Of a stretch of 53,259 bases of DNA, positions 17,890 through 27,731 are shown piece after piece (positions within the stretch are counted from its first letter, which is position 1; every line of letters begins with the position of its first letter). The stretch spans positions 1 to 53,259 of the forward strand of contig DASVBJ010000299.1 of the NCBI GenBank assembly GCA_036375895.1, in the 5' to 3' direction. The DNA comes from DASVBJ01 sp036375895. Its GTDB lineage: Bacteria > Actinomycetota > Actinomycetes > JACCUZ01. The notes under the pieces are model-generated. The model was given only the letters and a program-made list of their open reading frames with translations, did no database searches and was not told the origin of the DNA. The position numbers and the translations under genes were made by a program.

Positions 17890-18051
17890 GTGAACCGTCT
17901 CGTCTCGCTCGTCGTGCTGACCGCTGCCTTCGCACCGGCCGCCGTCCTCGGCGCCTTGCCGCTGGTCGTCCCGGTGGTTGGCGGCCTGACCCTGCTGCTC
18001 ACGCTGCTCGTGCGGGAGCCGGCTTCCGAGGAGGACGGCGGCCGCCGGTGA
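17890..18051 (+). CDS. Hydrophobic microprotein (53 aa)
   Basis: GTG start with GAGGTG a few bases upstream; 53 codons, TGA at 18049-18051. The product is almost entirely two hydrophobic segments (LVSLVVLTAAFAPAAVL and a Val/Leu-rich stretch) followed by an acidic/basic tail (REPASEEDGGRR). Its stop overlaps the next small gene's GTG (GTGA), a junction used throughout this genome. That makes translation credible although no family is recognised. Confidence 0.5.
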   Translation: MNRLVSLVVLTAAFAPAAVLGALPLVVPVVGGLTLLLTLLVREPASEEDGGRR

Positions 18052-18182
18052 TCCGCGGTGCCGCCCTGTTGGTCCTGAGCCTCGGTCTCTTCCCCGCGTC
18101 GGTCGCCGGGCCGCCGTTCTTCGCGATCATGACCGTCGCCGCGCTCTCGGTAGCCGGCTCCTGGGCCGCCCGCGCCGACTGA
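18048..18182 (+). CDS. Hydrophobic microprotein (44 aa)
   Basis: A GTG start overlapping the preceding stop; 44 codons ending at 18182, ten bases short of the convergent gene's stop. The sequence has a hydrophobic N-terminal helix (GAALLVLSLGLFPASVAG) and a second Ala/Val-rich helix. It probably forms a small membrane protein pair with the upstream microprotein. Function unknown. Confidence 0.45.
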   Translation: MIRGAALLVLSLGLFPASVAGPPFFAIMTVAALSVAGSWAARAD

Positions 18183-18192
18183 CCGCCTGGCG

Positions 18193-18933
18193 TCAGGTGG
18201 CCGGCGGGCCGTCCGCGGCCTGAGCCCCCCGCGCCGACTCGGCGGCCGCCGCCGCCTTCGCGGCCATGTCGCGCAAGGCCGCCCGATGCGCCTCGGCCGC
18301 CGCGTAGTCCTCGCGCCGGTCCGCGACGACCCGCCCGGGCACGCCCGCCACCACGCTGTACGGCGGGATCTCGCCGCGTGCGACCACGTGGGCGGCCAGC
18401 ACGCTGCCGTCCCCGACCGTCGTGCCGCGCAGCACGGAGGCCTTCACGCCCACCCACACGTCCGCCCCGATCCGCACCGGCGCCTTCACGATGCCCTGGT
18501 CCTTGATCGGGCGGTGGATGTCGTCGAACCGGTGGTCGAAGTCGCACATGTAGACCCAGTCGGCGACGATCGCGCGCGGGCCGATCTCGAGGTCGAGGTA
18601 GCAGTTGAGCGTGTTCTCCCGACCGAAGACCGCCTTGTCGCCGATCCGCAGCGTGCCCTCGTGCGCCCGCAGGCTGTTGCCGTCGCCGAGGTGCACCCAC
18701 CGGCCGAGCACGATGCGGCCGTAGCCCCGCCGCGCCACCAGCTCGACCCGACGGCCCAGGAACACGAACCCCTCGGTCACGACCTCCGGGTGGCGCAGAC
18801 GCAGCAGCAGGAAGCGCCAGTAGCGGATCAGGTAGAACGGCGTCCAGGCCCGGTTGCGGACCACCCAGCGCAGGCTCGCCGGCGACACGTAGGACCGCAG
18901 CGGCAGCTGGCGGGGGTCACGGGCGCGCGGCAC
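18193..18933 (-). CDS. Left-handed beta-helix acyltransferase (Rv3034c-like)
   Basis: A 246-aa hexapeptide-repeat transferase. After an N-terminal region with a hydrophobic/aromatic helix (FYLIRYWRFLLLRL), repeats of the [LIV]-G-x-x form run from about 75 to 200 (RIVLGRWVHLGDGN, LRIGDKAVFG, VRIGADVWVGV, TVGDGSVLAA), ending in VVAGVPGRVV. Such proteins transfer acetyl or other acyl groups to sugars. Placed beside Rv3030/3031/3038c-like genes, it matches Rv3034c, proposed to act on methylglucose lipopolysaccharide. The GTG start lies 22 bases after the methyltransferase stop; TAGCGT (18947..18942) just upstream could be a -10 box. Confidence 0.82.
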   Translation of the reverse strand: MPRARDPRQLPLRSYVSPASLRWVVRNRAWTPFYLIRYWRFLLLRLRHPEVVTEGFVFLGRRVELVARRGYGRIVLGRWVHLGDGNSLRAHEGTLRIGDKAVFGRENTLNCYLDLEIGPRAIVADWVYMCDFDHRFDDIHRPIKDQGIVKAPVRIGADVWVGVKASVLRGTTVGDGSVLAAHVVARGEIPPYSVVAGVPGRVVADRREDYAAAEAHRAALRDMAAKAAAAAESARGAQAADGPPAT

Positions 18934-18955
18934 GGCGTACGACGCTAGCGGGGCG

Positions 18956-19927
18956 TCAGCCCGGGCGGGTGCCGGTCACCAGCACGTTGTAGAAGAGCCG
19001 CTGAGGCACCACGCGGGACAGTGCCCGGTCGACCGCCGACAGCCGCTGCCAGGACCGGTAGGCGAACGTCGCCCAGCGCAGGCCCAGCCGGTCCGGGTTG
19101 ACCGCCACCTCGAAGGTCCGCGCCGGCCAGCCGAAGAACGCGGCCGTGAGCTCCTCGGTCTCGGTGCGCACGTCGACGGCGCCGGCGCGCAGCGCGGTCG
19201 CGGCGAGGTCGCGCGGGTCGAAGGTGTGCAGGTCCACGACCGCCTCCAGGGCGGCCGCCCGGGACGACTCGGCCAGCTCGCCCTGCGGTCGCGACCACCG
19301 GTCCCGCAGCCCCGGCAGCCGGGTGGCACGGGTGGTCGCGGCCCAGGTCAGCCGCCCCAGCCGGCGGGCGTACCAGTCCCCGATGCGGGTCGGCTCCCCC
19401 GCGAAGACGAAGCGACCGCCCGGCTTGAGGACGCGCAGGACCTCGCGCAGCGCGAGCTCGACGTCCGGGATGTGGTGGAGCACGGCGTGCCCGACGACCA
19501 GGTCGAAGGTCTCGTCGTCGTACGGGATCGACTCGGCGTCGGCCACCCTGCCCTCGACGTCGATGCCGAGCGACGCGCCGTTGCGCACCGCCGCCTGCAC
19601 CATGCCCGGGGAGAGGTCGGTGACGTGACCTTCGTCGAGGACACCCGCCTGCTTGAGGTTCAGCAGGAAGAAGCCCGTGCCGCATCCGAGCTCGAGCGCC
19701 CGGCCGTACGGCCACCCCTCGGTGCCGGCGATGGCGGCGAACCGGTCACGGGCGTAGGAGATGCAGCGCTCGTCGTAGGAGATCCCCCACTTCTCGTCGT
19801 AGGTCGACGCCTCCCAGTCGTGGTAGATCACGTTGGCGAGCTTGGGATCCTTCCAGGCCCGCTTCAGCTCCTCCTCCGTGGGCTCGCCGCTCACCGGCAC
19901 GCTCGTCACGGTCTCACCGGCCGCCAT
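18956..19927 (-). CDS. SAM-dependent methyltransferase (Rv3038c-like)
   Basis: A 323-aa class I methyltransferase: motif I ALELGCGTGF (78-87), VTDLSPGMV after strand 2, FDLVVGHAVLHHIPD and LRVLKPGGRFVF. The N-terminal 70 residues (WEASTYDEKWGISYDERC) and the long C-terminal region are typical of the Rv3038c group. It starts one base inside the stop of the echA17-like gene (TGATG), giving an ech-methyltransferase-acyltransferase operon. Its substrate is unknown; glucan or lipid O-methylation are both possible from context. Confidence 0.82.
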   Translation of the reverse strand: MAAGETVTSVPVSGEPTEEELKRAWKDPKLANVIYHDWEASTYDEKWGISYDERCISYARDRFAAIAGTEGWPYGRALELGCGTGFFLLNLKQAGVLDEGHVTDLSPGMVQAAVRNGASLGIDVEGRVADAESIPYDDETFDLVVGHAVLHHIPDVELALREVLRVLKPGGRFVFAGEPTRIGDWYARRLGRLTWAATTRATRLPGLRDRWSRPQGELAESSRAAALEAVVDLHTFDPRDLAATALRAGAVDVRTETEELTAAFFGWPARTFEVAVNPDRLGLRWATFAYRSWQRLSAVDRALSRVVPQRLFYNVLVTGTRPG

Positions 19928-20712
19928 CAGCGACCCACGAACGTGGCCTTGCCCGGGCCATGCTCGACGAAGGAGGTCATCCCGATGGTGCGGTCCTCGG
20001 TGGCGAACAGCGCCGAGAACTGCAGCCGCTCGATCTCCAGCCCGGTCTCGAGATCGGTCTCCAGGCCCCGGTCGACGGCCTCCTTGGCGGCCCGCAGGGC
20101 GTACGCCGGTCCGCCGACGTAGCGGGCGACCATCTCCCGCGCCGCGGAGTAGACCTCGTCGGCCGGCACGACCTTGTCGACCAGCCCGATGCGCAGCGCC
20201 TCGTCGGCGTCGACGAACCGCCCGCTGAAGATGATCTCCTTGGCACGGGAGGGGCCGACGAGCCGCGGCAGGCGCTGCGTGCCGCCGGCGCCGGGGATGA
20301 CCCCGAGCAGGATCTCGGGCTGGCCCAGCTTCGCGTTGTCGCCGCAGACCCGGAAGTCGGCGCAGAGCGCGAGCTCGCAGCCGCCCCCCAGCGCGTAGCC
20401 GGTGACGGCGGCCACGACGGGCTTGGGGATGCGGGCGACCGCGGTGAGCGCGGTCTGCAGGGCAGCGGACCGGTCGGCCATGTCGGTGTAGGACATGGCG
20501 GCCATCTGCTTGATGTCGGCGCCGGCAGCGAACACCTTCTCCCCGCCGTACAGGACGACCGCGGAGACCTCGGGGCTCTCGGACGCGGCGTGCGCCGCCG
20601 CCCGCAGCTCCTCCTGGAGCTGGACGTTCAGGGCGTTCATCGGGGGCCGGTCCAGCCGGATCGTGCCGATCCCGCCGTCCACCTCGAGCCGCACGAACTC
20701 GCCGTTGGTCAC
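19927..20712 (-). CDS. Enoyl-CoA hydratase (EchA17-like)
   Basis: A 261-aa crotonase-fold enzyme adding water to trans-2-enoyl-CoA. It has the oxyanion-hole segments AAGADIKQM and GYALGGGCELAL, and both catalytic glutamates of true hydratases (GQPEILLGVIPGAGG and RAKEIIFSG). The GTG at 20712 is preceded by GGAGG. It occupies the position of Rv3039c. The next gene overlaps its stop. It could work with the ETF and acyl-CoA genes elsewhere in the window. Confidence 0.93.
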   Translation of the reverse strand: MTNGEFVRLEVDGGIGTIRLDRPPMNALNVQLQEELRAAAHAASESPEVSAVVLYGGEKVFAAGADIKQMAAMSYTDMADRSAALQTALTAVARIPKPVVAAVTGYALGGGCELALCADFRVCGDNAKLGQPEILLGVIPGAGGTQRLPRLVGPSRAKEIIFSGRFVDADEALRIGLVDKVVPADEVYSAAREMVARYVGGPAYALRAAKEAVDRGLETDLETGLEIERLQFSALFATEDRTIGMTSFVEHGPGKATFVGR

Positions 20713-20839
20713 AGTCAGCCTCCTCGCCGGTGCCGGTCCGGCGAGCGTAACGGGACCGCCCGCGACACCCGAGGGGGGTCCGGCGCGGCGGTTCTCCCCG
20801 CGACGGGCCCGGCCGTGCGGCAGGCTAAGTCCGGCCGTA

Positions 20840-20856
20840 GTCGGGTAAGTCGGTAA
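20840..20856. repeat. Short direct repeat in the ech-glgX divergent region
   Basis: GTCGGGTAA (20840-20848) is followed at once by GTCGGTAA (20849-20856). This is in the 189-base gap between divergent ech and glgX and might bind a regulator. On the minus strand TAGCCT (20827..20822) could be a -10 for ech. Nothing else is recognised in the gap. Confidence 0.3.
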
Positions 20857-20901
20857 TGAGCGGGCTGGGCACCCGACGCGACGGAGAAGACCGGGAGCAC
20901 C

Positions 20902-23034
20902 GTGAACCACCGCACCACCAGGCGTCCGCCGCTGCGTCCCGCGCTCGGCGCGGTCCCCGACGCCACCGGCACCACCTTCGCCGTCCACAGCGGCGGCGAG
21001 GCCGTGGACCTGTGCCTGTACGACGAGGCGGGCCGCGAGACACGACTCCCCCTGACGCACCGCACCCACGACGTCTGGCACCGGCGGGTCGAGGGCGTCG
21101 GGCCGGGCACGCGGTACGGGTTCCGGGTGCACGGCCCCTGGGACCCCTGGCACGGGCACCGCTACAACCCGGCCAAGCTCCTGCTCGACCCCTACGCGCG
21201 GGCCGTCGACGGCGCCCTGCAGATGGACGACGCCGTGTTCGGGCACGTGGTCGGCGCGGACGACACCGTGCGCGACGACCGCGACTCCGCGCCCTTCATG
21301 CCCCGCTCGGTCGTCGTCGACGGCGGCTTCGCGTGGGGTGACGACGCCCCGCCCCGCGTGCCGTGGGGCGAGACCGTGCTCTACGAGGCCCACGTCCGCG
21401 GACTGACCATGCGTCACCCGGAGGTGCCGGCCGCGCTGCGGGGCACGTACGCGGGGCTCGCCCACCCCGCCGTCGTCGAGCACCTCCTGAGGCTCGGCGT
21501 CACCAGCATCGAGCTGCTGCCGGTGCACCACTTCGTCAGCGAGCCGTTCCTGGCGCGCTCGGGTCGGACGAACTACTGGGGCTACAACTCGGTCGGCTTC
21601 TTCGCCCCGCACGGGCCTTACGCCGCGGCCGGCTCGCGCGGCGAGCAGGTCGACGAGTTCAAGGCGATGGTCCGGACGCTGCACGAGGCTGGCCTCGAGG
21701 TCATCCTCGACGTGGTCTACAACCACACCGGCGAGGGCGGGGCCGACGGGCCGACGCTGTCCCTGCGCGGCCTCGACAACGCGACGTACTACCGGCTCCG
21801 GCACGGACGGCTGTACGGCGACTTCACCGGCTGCGGCAACTCGCTGGACCTGCGCCGGCCGCCGACCCTGCAGCTGGTCACCGACTCGCTGCGCTACTGG
21901 GTCTCGGAGATGCACGTCGACGGCTTCCGGTTCGACCTCGCGCCGACCCTGGCCCGCGAGACCGACGGCTTCGACGCGCACCACGCCTTCCTGGCCGTCC
22001 TGGGCCAGGACCCGGTGCTGTCGCAGGTCAAGCTGATCGCCGAGCCCTGGGACGTCGGCCCGGGCGGCTACCAGCTCGGGCACTTCCCGCCGCCCTGGGC
22101 GGAGTGGAACGACCGCTACCGCGACACGATTCGCGACGCCTGGCTGGCTGACAACGCGCGCAAGCACGGCAGCGGCGTCCGCGACCTGGCCTACCGGCTG
22201 GCCGGCTCGTCGGACGTGTTCGAGGCCAGTGGCCGCGGCCCGCTCGCCTCGGTCAACTTCGTCACCGCCCACGACGGGTTCACGCTGCACGACCTGGTGA
22301 CCTACGAGCAGAAGGTCAACCACGTCAACGGCGAGGCCAACGCCGACGGCGCGGACCACAACCGCGGCTGGAACTGCGGCGTCGAGGGACCGACGGACGA
22401 CCCGCAGGTGCTGACCCTGCGTCGGCGCATGATGCGCAACCTGCTCGCCACCCTGCTGCTCTCGACCGGCGTGCCGATGCTCACCGCCGGGGACGAGACC
22501 GGGCGCAGCCAGCACGGCAACAACAACGGCTACTGCCTCGACGACCCGACGACGTGGCTGGTCTGGGAGACCGCCGGCTGGCAGCAGGACCTGCTGGAGT
22601 GGACGCGTGCCCTGCTGCGGCTGCGCCGGGAGCATCCGGTGCTGCGGCAGGGCGAGTTCTTCGACGGCCGCCCGCTGCACGAGGGCGGCCGCAAGGACCT
22701 CGCGTGGTTCGCACCGGACGGCCGGGAGATGACCGCTGAAGGGTGGTTCGACCACCGCCTGCGCGTGCTCGGCTGCTACCTGTCGGGCGACTTCGTCCAC
22801 GCCGAGGACGACGACGCCCCGGATGACCGCTCGGTGCTGATGCTGGTCAACACCGGGCCTGAGGACCAGGCGTTCGTGCTGCCGGCGGGGCCGTGGGCCA
22901 CGGCGTACGAGCCGCTGCTCGACACCACCGACGAGCGCCCGGCGCGCGAAGGCGAGCACCCCGGCCGGCTGGCGGCCGGGACGTCACTGCGACTCGGCCC
23001 GCACAGCCTGCGCCTGCTCGCCGCCTGCCACTGA
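20902..23034 (+). CDS. glgX: Glycogen debranching enzyme GlgX
   Basis: GlgX (710 aa) hydrolyses alpha-1,6 branches left after phosphorylase action. It has an N-terminal CBM48 (about 1-130, RYGFRVHGPWDPWHG), a GH13_11 catalytic barrel with INYWGYNSVGFF-like sequence (NYWGYNSVGFFAPH), nucleophile Asp345 (FRFDLAP), acid/base Glu381 (LIAEPWDVG) and transition-state Asp in VTAHDGFTL, and a C-terminal beta domain. The length is typical. The GTG start has GGGAG seven bases upstream. It ends seven bases before the convergent glgP stop, pairing the two degradative enzymes. Confidence 0.95.
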   Translation: MNHRTTRRPPLRPALGAVPDATGTTFAVHSGGEAVDLCLYDEAGRETRLPLTHRTHDVWHRRVEGVGPGTRYGFRVHGPWDPWHGHRYNPAKLLLDPYARAVDGALQMDDAVFGHVVGADDTVRDDRDSAPFMPRSVVVDGGFAWGDDAPPRVPWGETVLYEAHVRGLTMRHPEVPAALRGTYAGLAHPAVVEHLLRLGVTSIELLPVHHFVSEPFLARSGRTNYWGYNSVGFFAPHGPYAAAGSRGEQVDEFKAMVRTLHEAGLEVILDVVYNHTGEGGADGPTLSLRGLDNATYYRLRHGRLYGDFTGCGNSLDLRRPPTLQLVTDSLRYWVSEMHVDGFRFDLAPTLARETDGFDAHHAFLAVLGQDPVLSQVKLIAEPWDVGPGGYQLGHFPPPWAEWNDRYRDTIRDAWLADNARKHGSGVRDLAYRLAGSSDVFEASGRGPLASVNFVTAHDGFTLHDLVTYEQKVNHVNGEANADGADHNRGWNCGVEGPTDDPQVLTLRRRMMRNLLATLLLSTGVPMLTAGDETGRSQHGNNNGYCLDDPTTWLVWETAGWQQDLLEWTRALLRLRREHPVLRQGEFFDGRPLHEGGRKDLAWFAPDGREMTAEGWFDHRLRVLGCYLSGDFVHAEDDDAPDDRSVLMLVNTGPEDQAFVLPAGPWATAYEPLLDTTDERPAREGEHPGRLAAGTSLRLGPHSLRLLAACH

Positions 23035-23041
23035 CCGCCGG

Positions 23042-25642
23042 TCAGCGCAGGTCGCCGGTCTCCATGCCCGCGCTCGGCGGCGGCAGCACGGCCAGCCCGA
23101 GCTCGGCCGAGGTCGCCAGCAGCCGGTGCTTCGGCACGATGCGGGTCGTGTAGCCGAACGGGCCCGTGTGCTCGAGCTTGACCTCACCGGCGTAGCGGTG
23201 CCGCCCGGCCTCGTAGGCCTCCGCGTGCTGGAGGGACACGACCGACGAGTCGGTGATCTGGTCGGACTCGTCGACCCGGCCGTGCACCACCTGCACGTCG
23301 ACGTCGCCGGGGTCGAGGTCACCGAGCGAGACGAACGCGCGCAGCTCGAGCGTGCTGCCGAGCTCGGGCGCGTCACCGACGCCCGACGACTCGACGTGGT
23401 CCACCCGCACGCTGCTCCACGCCGTGCGGACCTTGGCCTTCCAGGCAGCGAGCTCGCGGGCCCCCTCGTGGTCGTCGTTGAGCAGGCGGGCCGCGCTGGC
23501 CGCGGGCGAGTACAGCCCCTGGACGTAGTCGCGGACCATGCGGCTCGCCAGCACCTGCGGGCCGAGCGTCTGCAGGGTGTGGCGGACCATCTCGATCCAG
23601 CGGGCCGGCAGCCCGTCGCTGTCACGGTCGTAGAACAGCGGCGCGACCGTGTGCTCGATGAGGTCGTACAGCGCGCCGGCCTCGAGTTCGTCACGGTGGT
23701 CGGGGTCGTCGACGCCGTCGGCCGTCGGGATCGCCCAGCCGTTGTGGCCGTCGAACATCTCGTCCCACCAGCCGTCGAGGACCGACAGGTTGAGGCAGCC
23801 GTTGAGCGCCGCCTTCATGCCCGACGTGCCACAGGCCTCCAGCGGGCGCAGCGGGTTGTTGAGCCAGACGTCGCAGCCCGGGTAGAGCTTCTGGGCCATC
23901 GCGATGTCGTAGTTGGGCAGGAACACGATGCGGTTGCGCACCGCCGGGTCGTCGGTGAACCGCACGAGCTCTTGGATCAGCTTCTTGCCGCCGTCGTCAG
24001 CGGGGTGGGCCTTGCCGGCGATCACGAGCTGCACCGGTCGTTCGGGGTCGAGCAGCAGGGCCTTCAGCCGGGCCGGGTCGCGCAGCATGAGCGTGAGCCG
24101 CTTGTACGACGGGACGCGCCGTGCGAAGCCGATGGTCAGGACGTCCGGGTTGAGCACCTTCTCGACCCAGCCGAGCTCGGCCGCGCTCGCCCCGCGCTGC
24201 AGCCACGACGCCCGCAGCCGGGCCCGGACGTCGTCGACGAGCCGCGCCCGAAGGGCCCGGCGCACATCCCAGAGGCGCTCGTCGGGCACCCGCTCGATGC
24301 CCTCCCAGCCGTGCGCCTCGTGGACGAGCTCGGGGCCGATCTCGCGCTCGGCCAGGTCGAGGACCTCGGGCGCCACCCAGGTCGGGGCGTGCACGCCGTT
24401 GGTGATGTGGCCGATCGGCACCTCGGGCGGGTCGAAGCCCGGCCACAGGCCGGCGAACATGCTCCTGCTCACGCTGCCGTGCAGCTCGGAGACGCCGTTG
24501 GCCCGCTGGGCCAGCCGCAAGCCCATGACCGCCATGTTGAACACCGAGGGGTCGCCGCCCTCGTAGTCCTCGGCGCCGAGGGCCAGCACCCGCTCGACGG
24601 GCACGCCCGGGCAGGCGTTGTCGCCCCCGAAGTACTGCTCGATCAGCTCGCGGGAGAAGCGGTCGATGCCCGCGGGCACCGGAGTGTGGGTCGTGAACAC
24701 CGTCGCCGACCGGGCCGCCTCGATCGCGTCGTCGAAGGTCAGGCCGGACTCCTCGGTGAGCTCGCGGATGCGCTCGACCCCGAGGAAGCCCGCGTGCCCC
24801 TCGTTGGTGTGGAACACCTCGGGCGCGCTCGCCCCGGTGAGCCGCGAGTAGGCGCGCAGCGCCCGCACACCACCGATCCCGAGCAGCATCTCCTGGAGCA
24901 GCCGGTGCTCGCTGCCGCCGCCGTAGAGCCGGTCGGTCACCTCCCGCTCCGCCGGCGCGTTGTCCTCGACGTCGGAGTCGAGCAGGAGCAGCGGCACCCG
25001 GCCCACCTGCGCCCTCCACACCTGCGCCACGAGCTTCCGCGAGCCGGGCAGCCAGACCCGCACCTTGAGCGGCGAGCCGTCGGCCTCGCGCACCAACGAG
25101 ATCGGCAGCCCGTTCGGGTCGATGACCGGGTAGCGCTCCTGCTGCCAGCCCTCACGGGAGAGCGACTGGGCGAAGTAGCCGGAGCGGTAGAGCAGACCGA
25201 CCCCGACGATCGGCACACCGAGGTCCGACGCGGCCTTCAGGTGGTCCCCGGCGAGGATGCCGAGGCCGCCCGAGTACTGCGGCAGCACGGCCGTGATGCC
25301 GAACTCCGGCGAGAAGTACGCGATCGAGGCGGGGGCCTGCTCGCCCAGCGACTGGTACCACCGGTCGCCGGCGACGTACTCGCGCAGGTTCGCGGCGGCG
25401 TGCTCCACCCGGCCGACGACCTCCTGGTCCTCGGCCAGCGCCGCCAGCCGGTCCGGGCCGAGCGCCCCGAGCAGGGCCACGGGATCGTGGCCGACCTGGT
25501 CCCAGACCTCGGGATCGAGGCTGCGGAACAGGTGCTGGGACGCGGAGTGCCAGGACCAACGCAGGTTGAGCGCGAGCTCCCCGAGCGGGGCGAGCGGGGC
25601 CGGCAGGACGGTGCGGACGGTGAATCGACGGATGGCCTTCAC
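23042..25642 (-). CDS. glgP: Alpha-glucan (glycogen) phosphorylase
   Basis: An 866-aa phosphorylase of the DUF3417-containing (Thermotoga/actinobacterial) type that releases glucose-1-phosphate from alpha-1,4-glucans. The PLP lysine is about residue 610 in GTSGMKAALNG; PEFGITAVLPQYSGGLGILAGD and HTNEGHAG mark the N-terminal catalytic half. The GTG at 25642 (VKAIRRFTVR) is chosen because it matches the family N-terminus and has a TATCGT -10-like box seven bases upstream, which would make the mRNA leaderless; an ATG at 25678 is the alternative. It is divergent from glgE, separating degradation from synthesis. Confidence 0.94.
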   Translation of the reverse strand: MKAIRRFTVRTVLPAPLAPLGELALNLRWSWHSASQHLFRSLDPEVWDQVGHDPVALLGALGPDRLAALAEDQEVVGRVEHAAANLREYVAGDRWYQSLGEQAPASIAYFSPEFGITAVLPQYSGGLGILAGDHLKAASDLGVPIVGVGLLYRSGYFAQSLSREGWQQERYPVIDPNGLPISLVREADGSPLKVRVWLPGSRKLVAQVWRAQVGRVPLLLLDSDVEDNAPAEREVTDRLYGGGSEHRLLQEMLLGIGGVRALRAYSRLTGASAPEVFHTNEGHAGFLGVERIRELTEESGLTFDDAIEAARSATVFTTHTPVPAGIDRFSRELIEQYFGGDNACPGVPVERVLALGAEDYEGGDPSVFNMAVMGLRLAQRANGVSELHGSVSRSMFAGLWPGFDPPEVPIGHITNGVHAPTWVAPEVLDLAEREIGPELVHEAHGWEGIERVPDERLWDVRRALRARLVDDVRARLRASWLQRGASAAELGWVEKVLNPDVLTIGFARRVPSYKRLTLMLRDPARLKALLLDPERPVQLVIAGKAHPADDGGKKLIQELVRFTDDPAVRNRIVFLPNYDIAMAQKLYPGCDVWLNNPLRPLEACGTSGMKAALNGCLNLSVLDGWWDEMFDGHNGWAIPTADGVDDPDHRDELEAGALYDLIEHTVAPLFYDRDSDGLPARWIEMVRHTLQTLGPQVLASRMVRDYVQGLYSPAASAARLLNDDHEGARELAAWKAKVRTAWSSVRVDHVESSGVGDAPELGSTLELRAFVSLGDLDPGDVDVQVVHGRVDESDQITDSSVVSLQHAEAYEAGRHRYAGEVKLEHTGPFGYTTRIVPKHRLLATSAELGLAVLPPPSAGMETGDLR

Positions 25643-25649
25643 TGGCGAG

Positions 25650-25655
25650 ACGATA
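25650..25655 (-). promoter_or_regulatory. Candidate glgP -10 (leaderless)
   Basis: TATCGT (25655..25650) fits TANNNT and leaves seven bases before the GTG at 25642. No Shine-Dalgarno sequence precedes that GTG, which fits a leaderless transcript. Confidence 0.35.
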
Positions 25656-25738
25656 CCGGCAGGCCGCGATGGGGACATCTGCGTCCCGGCGCGCGTCCAC
25701 CCACGGGACACGGGATGTGCACGGAGCGGCTAGGTGGG

Positions 25739-25744
25739 TAGGTT
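25739..25744 (+). promoter_or_regulatory. Candidate glgE -10 (near-leaderless)
   Basis: TAGGTT (25739-25744) lies eight bases before the glgE ATG at 25753, with TGTGCA 17 bases upstream as a poor -35. It lies back to back with the glgP -10 in a 110-base divergent region. Confidence 0.33.
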
Positions 25745-25752
25745 CCGTGGCG

Positions 25753-27731
25753 ATGACTGGACGCATCCCGATCATTGACGTGCAGCCCGCCGAGGGCTGC
25801 GGCAGGTGGCCGGCCAAGGCCGTCGTCGGCGAGACCTTCGAGGTCAGCGCCACGGTGTTCCGCGAGGGTCACGACGCGGTCAACGCCAACGTCGTGCTCC
25901 GCGACCCGAAGGGCCGCAAGGGCCCGTGGACGCCGATGCACCTGACGGTGCCGGGCACCGACCGGTGGGTCGCCGACGTCACGCCGACCAGCGAGGGCCG
26001 GTGGACCTTCTGCATCGAGGCGTGGAGCGACCCGGTGGCCACCTGGCACCACGCGGCGACGATCAAGGTCGCCGCGGGGGTCGACGTCGACCTGATGCTG
26101 GAGGAGGGGGCAGTGCTGCTCCAGCGGGCGGCGCAGGGCAGCCGTCCGGCCGCGGGCCGCCGCGCGCTGCTCGACGCCGTGGCGGCCCTGCGCGACGAGT
26201 CGCGCCCGGTCGAGGCCCGGCTGGCGGCCGCCGACTCACCGGACGTGCTGGCGACCCTGCAGGCCCACCCCCTGCGCGACCACGTCACCACCAGCGAGCG
26301 GCTGCCGCTGGTGGTCGACCGGGAGCGGGCGCTGTTCAGCAGCTGGTACGAGTTCTTCCCCCGGTCGGAGGGCGCGACCTTCGACCCGTCGACCGGCCGC
26401 ACCCGGTCGGGCACGTTCCGCACCGCCATGGAGCGGCTGCCCGCGGTGGCGAAGATGGGCTTCGACATCGTCTACCTCCCGCCGATCCACCCCATCGGCA
26501 GCACCAACCGCAAGGGGCCCAACAACACCCTCACGCCCGGGCCGGACGACCCCGGCTCCCCGTGGGCCATCGGCGGCCCGGAGGGCGGCCACGACGCGGT
26601 GCACCCCGACCTCGGCACGATCGACGACTTCGACGCCTTCGTGGCGCGGGCCCGCGAGCTCGGCCTGGAGGTCGCGCTGGACCTCGCCCTGCAGTGCTCC
26701 CCCGACCATCCCTGGGTCAAGGAGCACCCGGAGTGGTTCACGGTGCTCGCCGACGGCACCATCGCGTACGCGGAGAACCCGCCGAAGAAGTACCAGGACA
26801 TCTACCCGGTCAACTTCGACCGCGACCCCGAGGGCATCTACGCCGAGGTGCTGCGGGTGGTGCGCCACTGGATGGACCACGGCGTGCGCGTCTTCCGCGT
26901 GGACAACCCGCACACCAAGCCGGTCATGTTCTGGGAGTGGCTGCTCGGCGAGGTCCGCCGTACCGACCCGGACGTCCTCTTCCTGTCGGAGGCCTTCACG
27001 CGGCCGGCGATGATGCAGACCCTGGCCCGGGTCGGCTTCCACCAGTCCTACACGTACTTCACGTGGCGCAACGAGCGATGGGAGCTGGAGGAGTACCTCA
27101 CCGAGCTCTCGCAGGAGACCGGCCACTTCCTGCGGCCCAACTTCTTCGTCAACACACCGGACATCCTGCACGCGTTCCTGCAGTACGGCGGGCCGCCGGC
27201 CTTCAAGCTGCGCGCCGTGCTGGCGGCGACCCTGTCGCCCTCCTGGGGCGTCTACGCGGGCTACGAGCTGTTCGAGCACGTGGCCGTCCGGCCGGGCAGC
27301 GAGGAGTACCTCGACTCGGAGAAGTACCAGATCCGGCTGCGCGACTGGGCCGCCGCCGAGGCGGACGGCCGCTCGCTCGCGCCGTACCTCACCCGGCTGA
27401 ACGAGCTGCGGCGCCGCCACCCGGCGCTGCAGCGGCTGCGCAACCTGACGTTCCACGAGACCGACAACGACAAGGTCATCTGCTACTCGAAGCGGGACGG
27501 CCGCGGCCCCGAGGCCGACACCGTCATCGTCGTCGTCAACCTGGACCCGCACGGGGCCCGGGAGGCGACCGTGCGTCTGGACATGCCCGCGCTGGGCCTG
27601 GACTGGACCGACTCCCTCGCCGTCCATGACGAGCTCAACGGGGAGACCTACGTCTGGGGCGAGCACAACTACGTGCGGCTGGACCCCTTCGTCGAGCCCG
27701 CACACGTGTTCACGGTCCGGAGGACCAGCCG

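Noticed and set aside
20715..22959. Upstream in-frame extension of the enoyl-CoA hydratase to more than 1000 codons
   Set aside because: The extension is antisense to glgX. The hydratase fold begins at the GTG at 20712, which has a good ribosome site.
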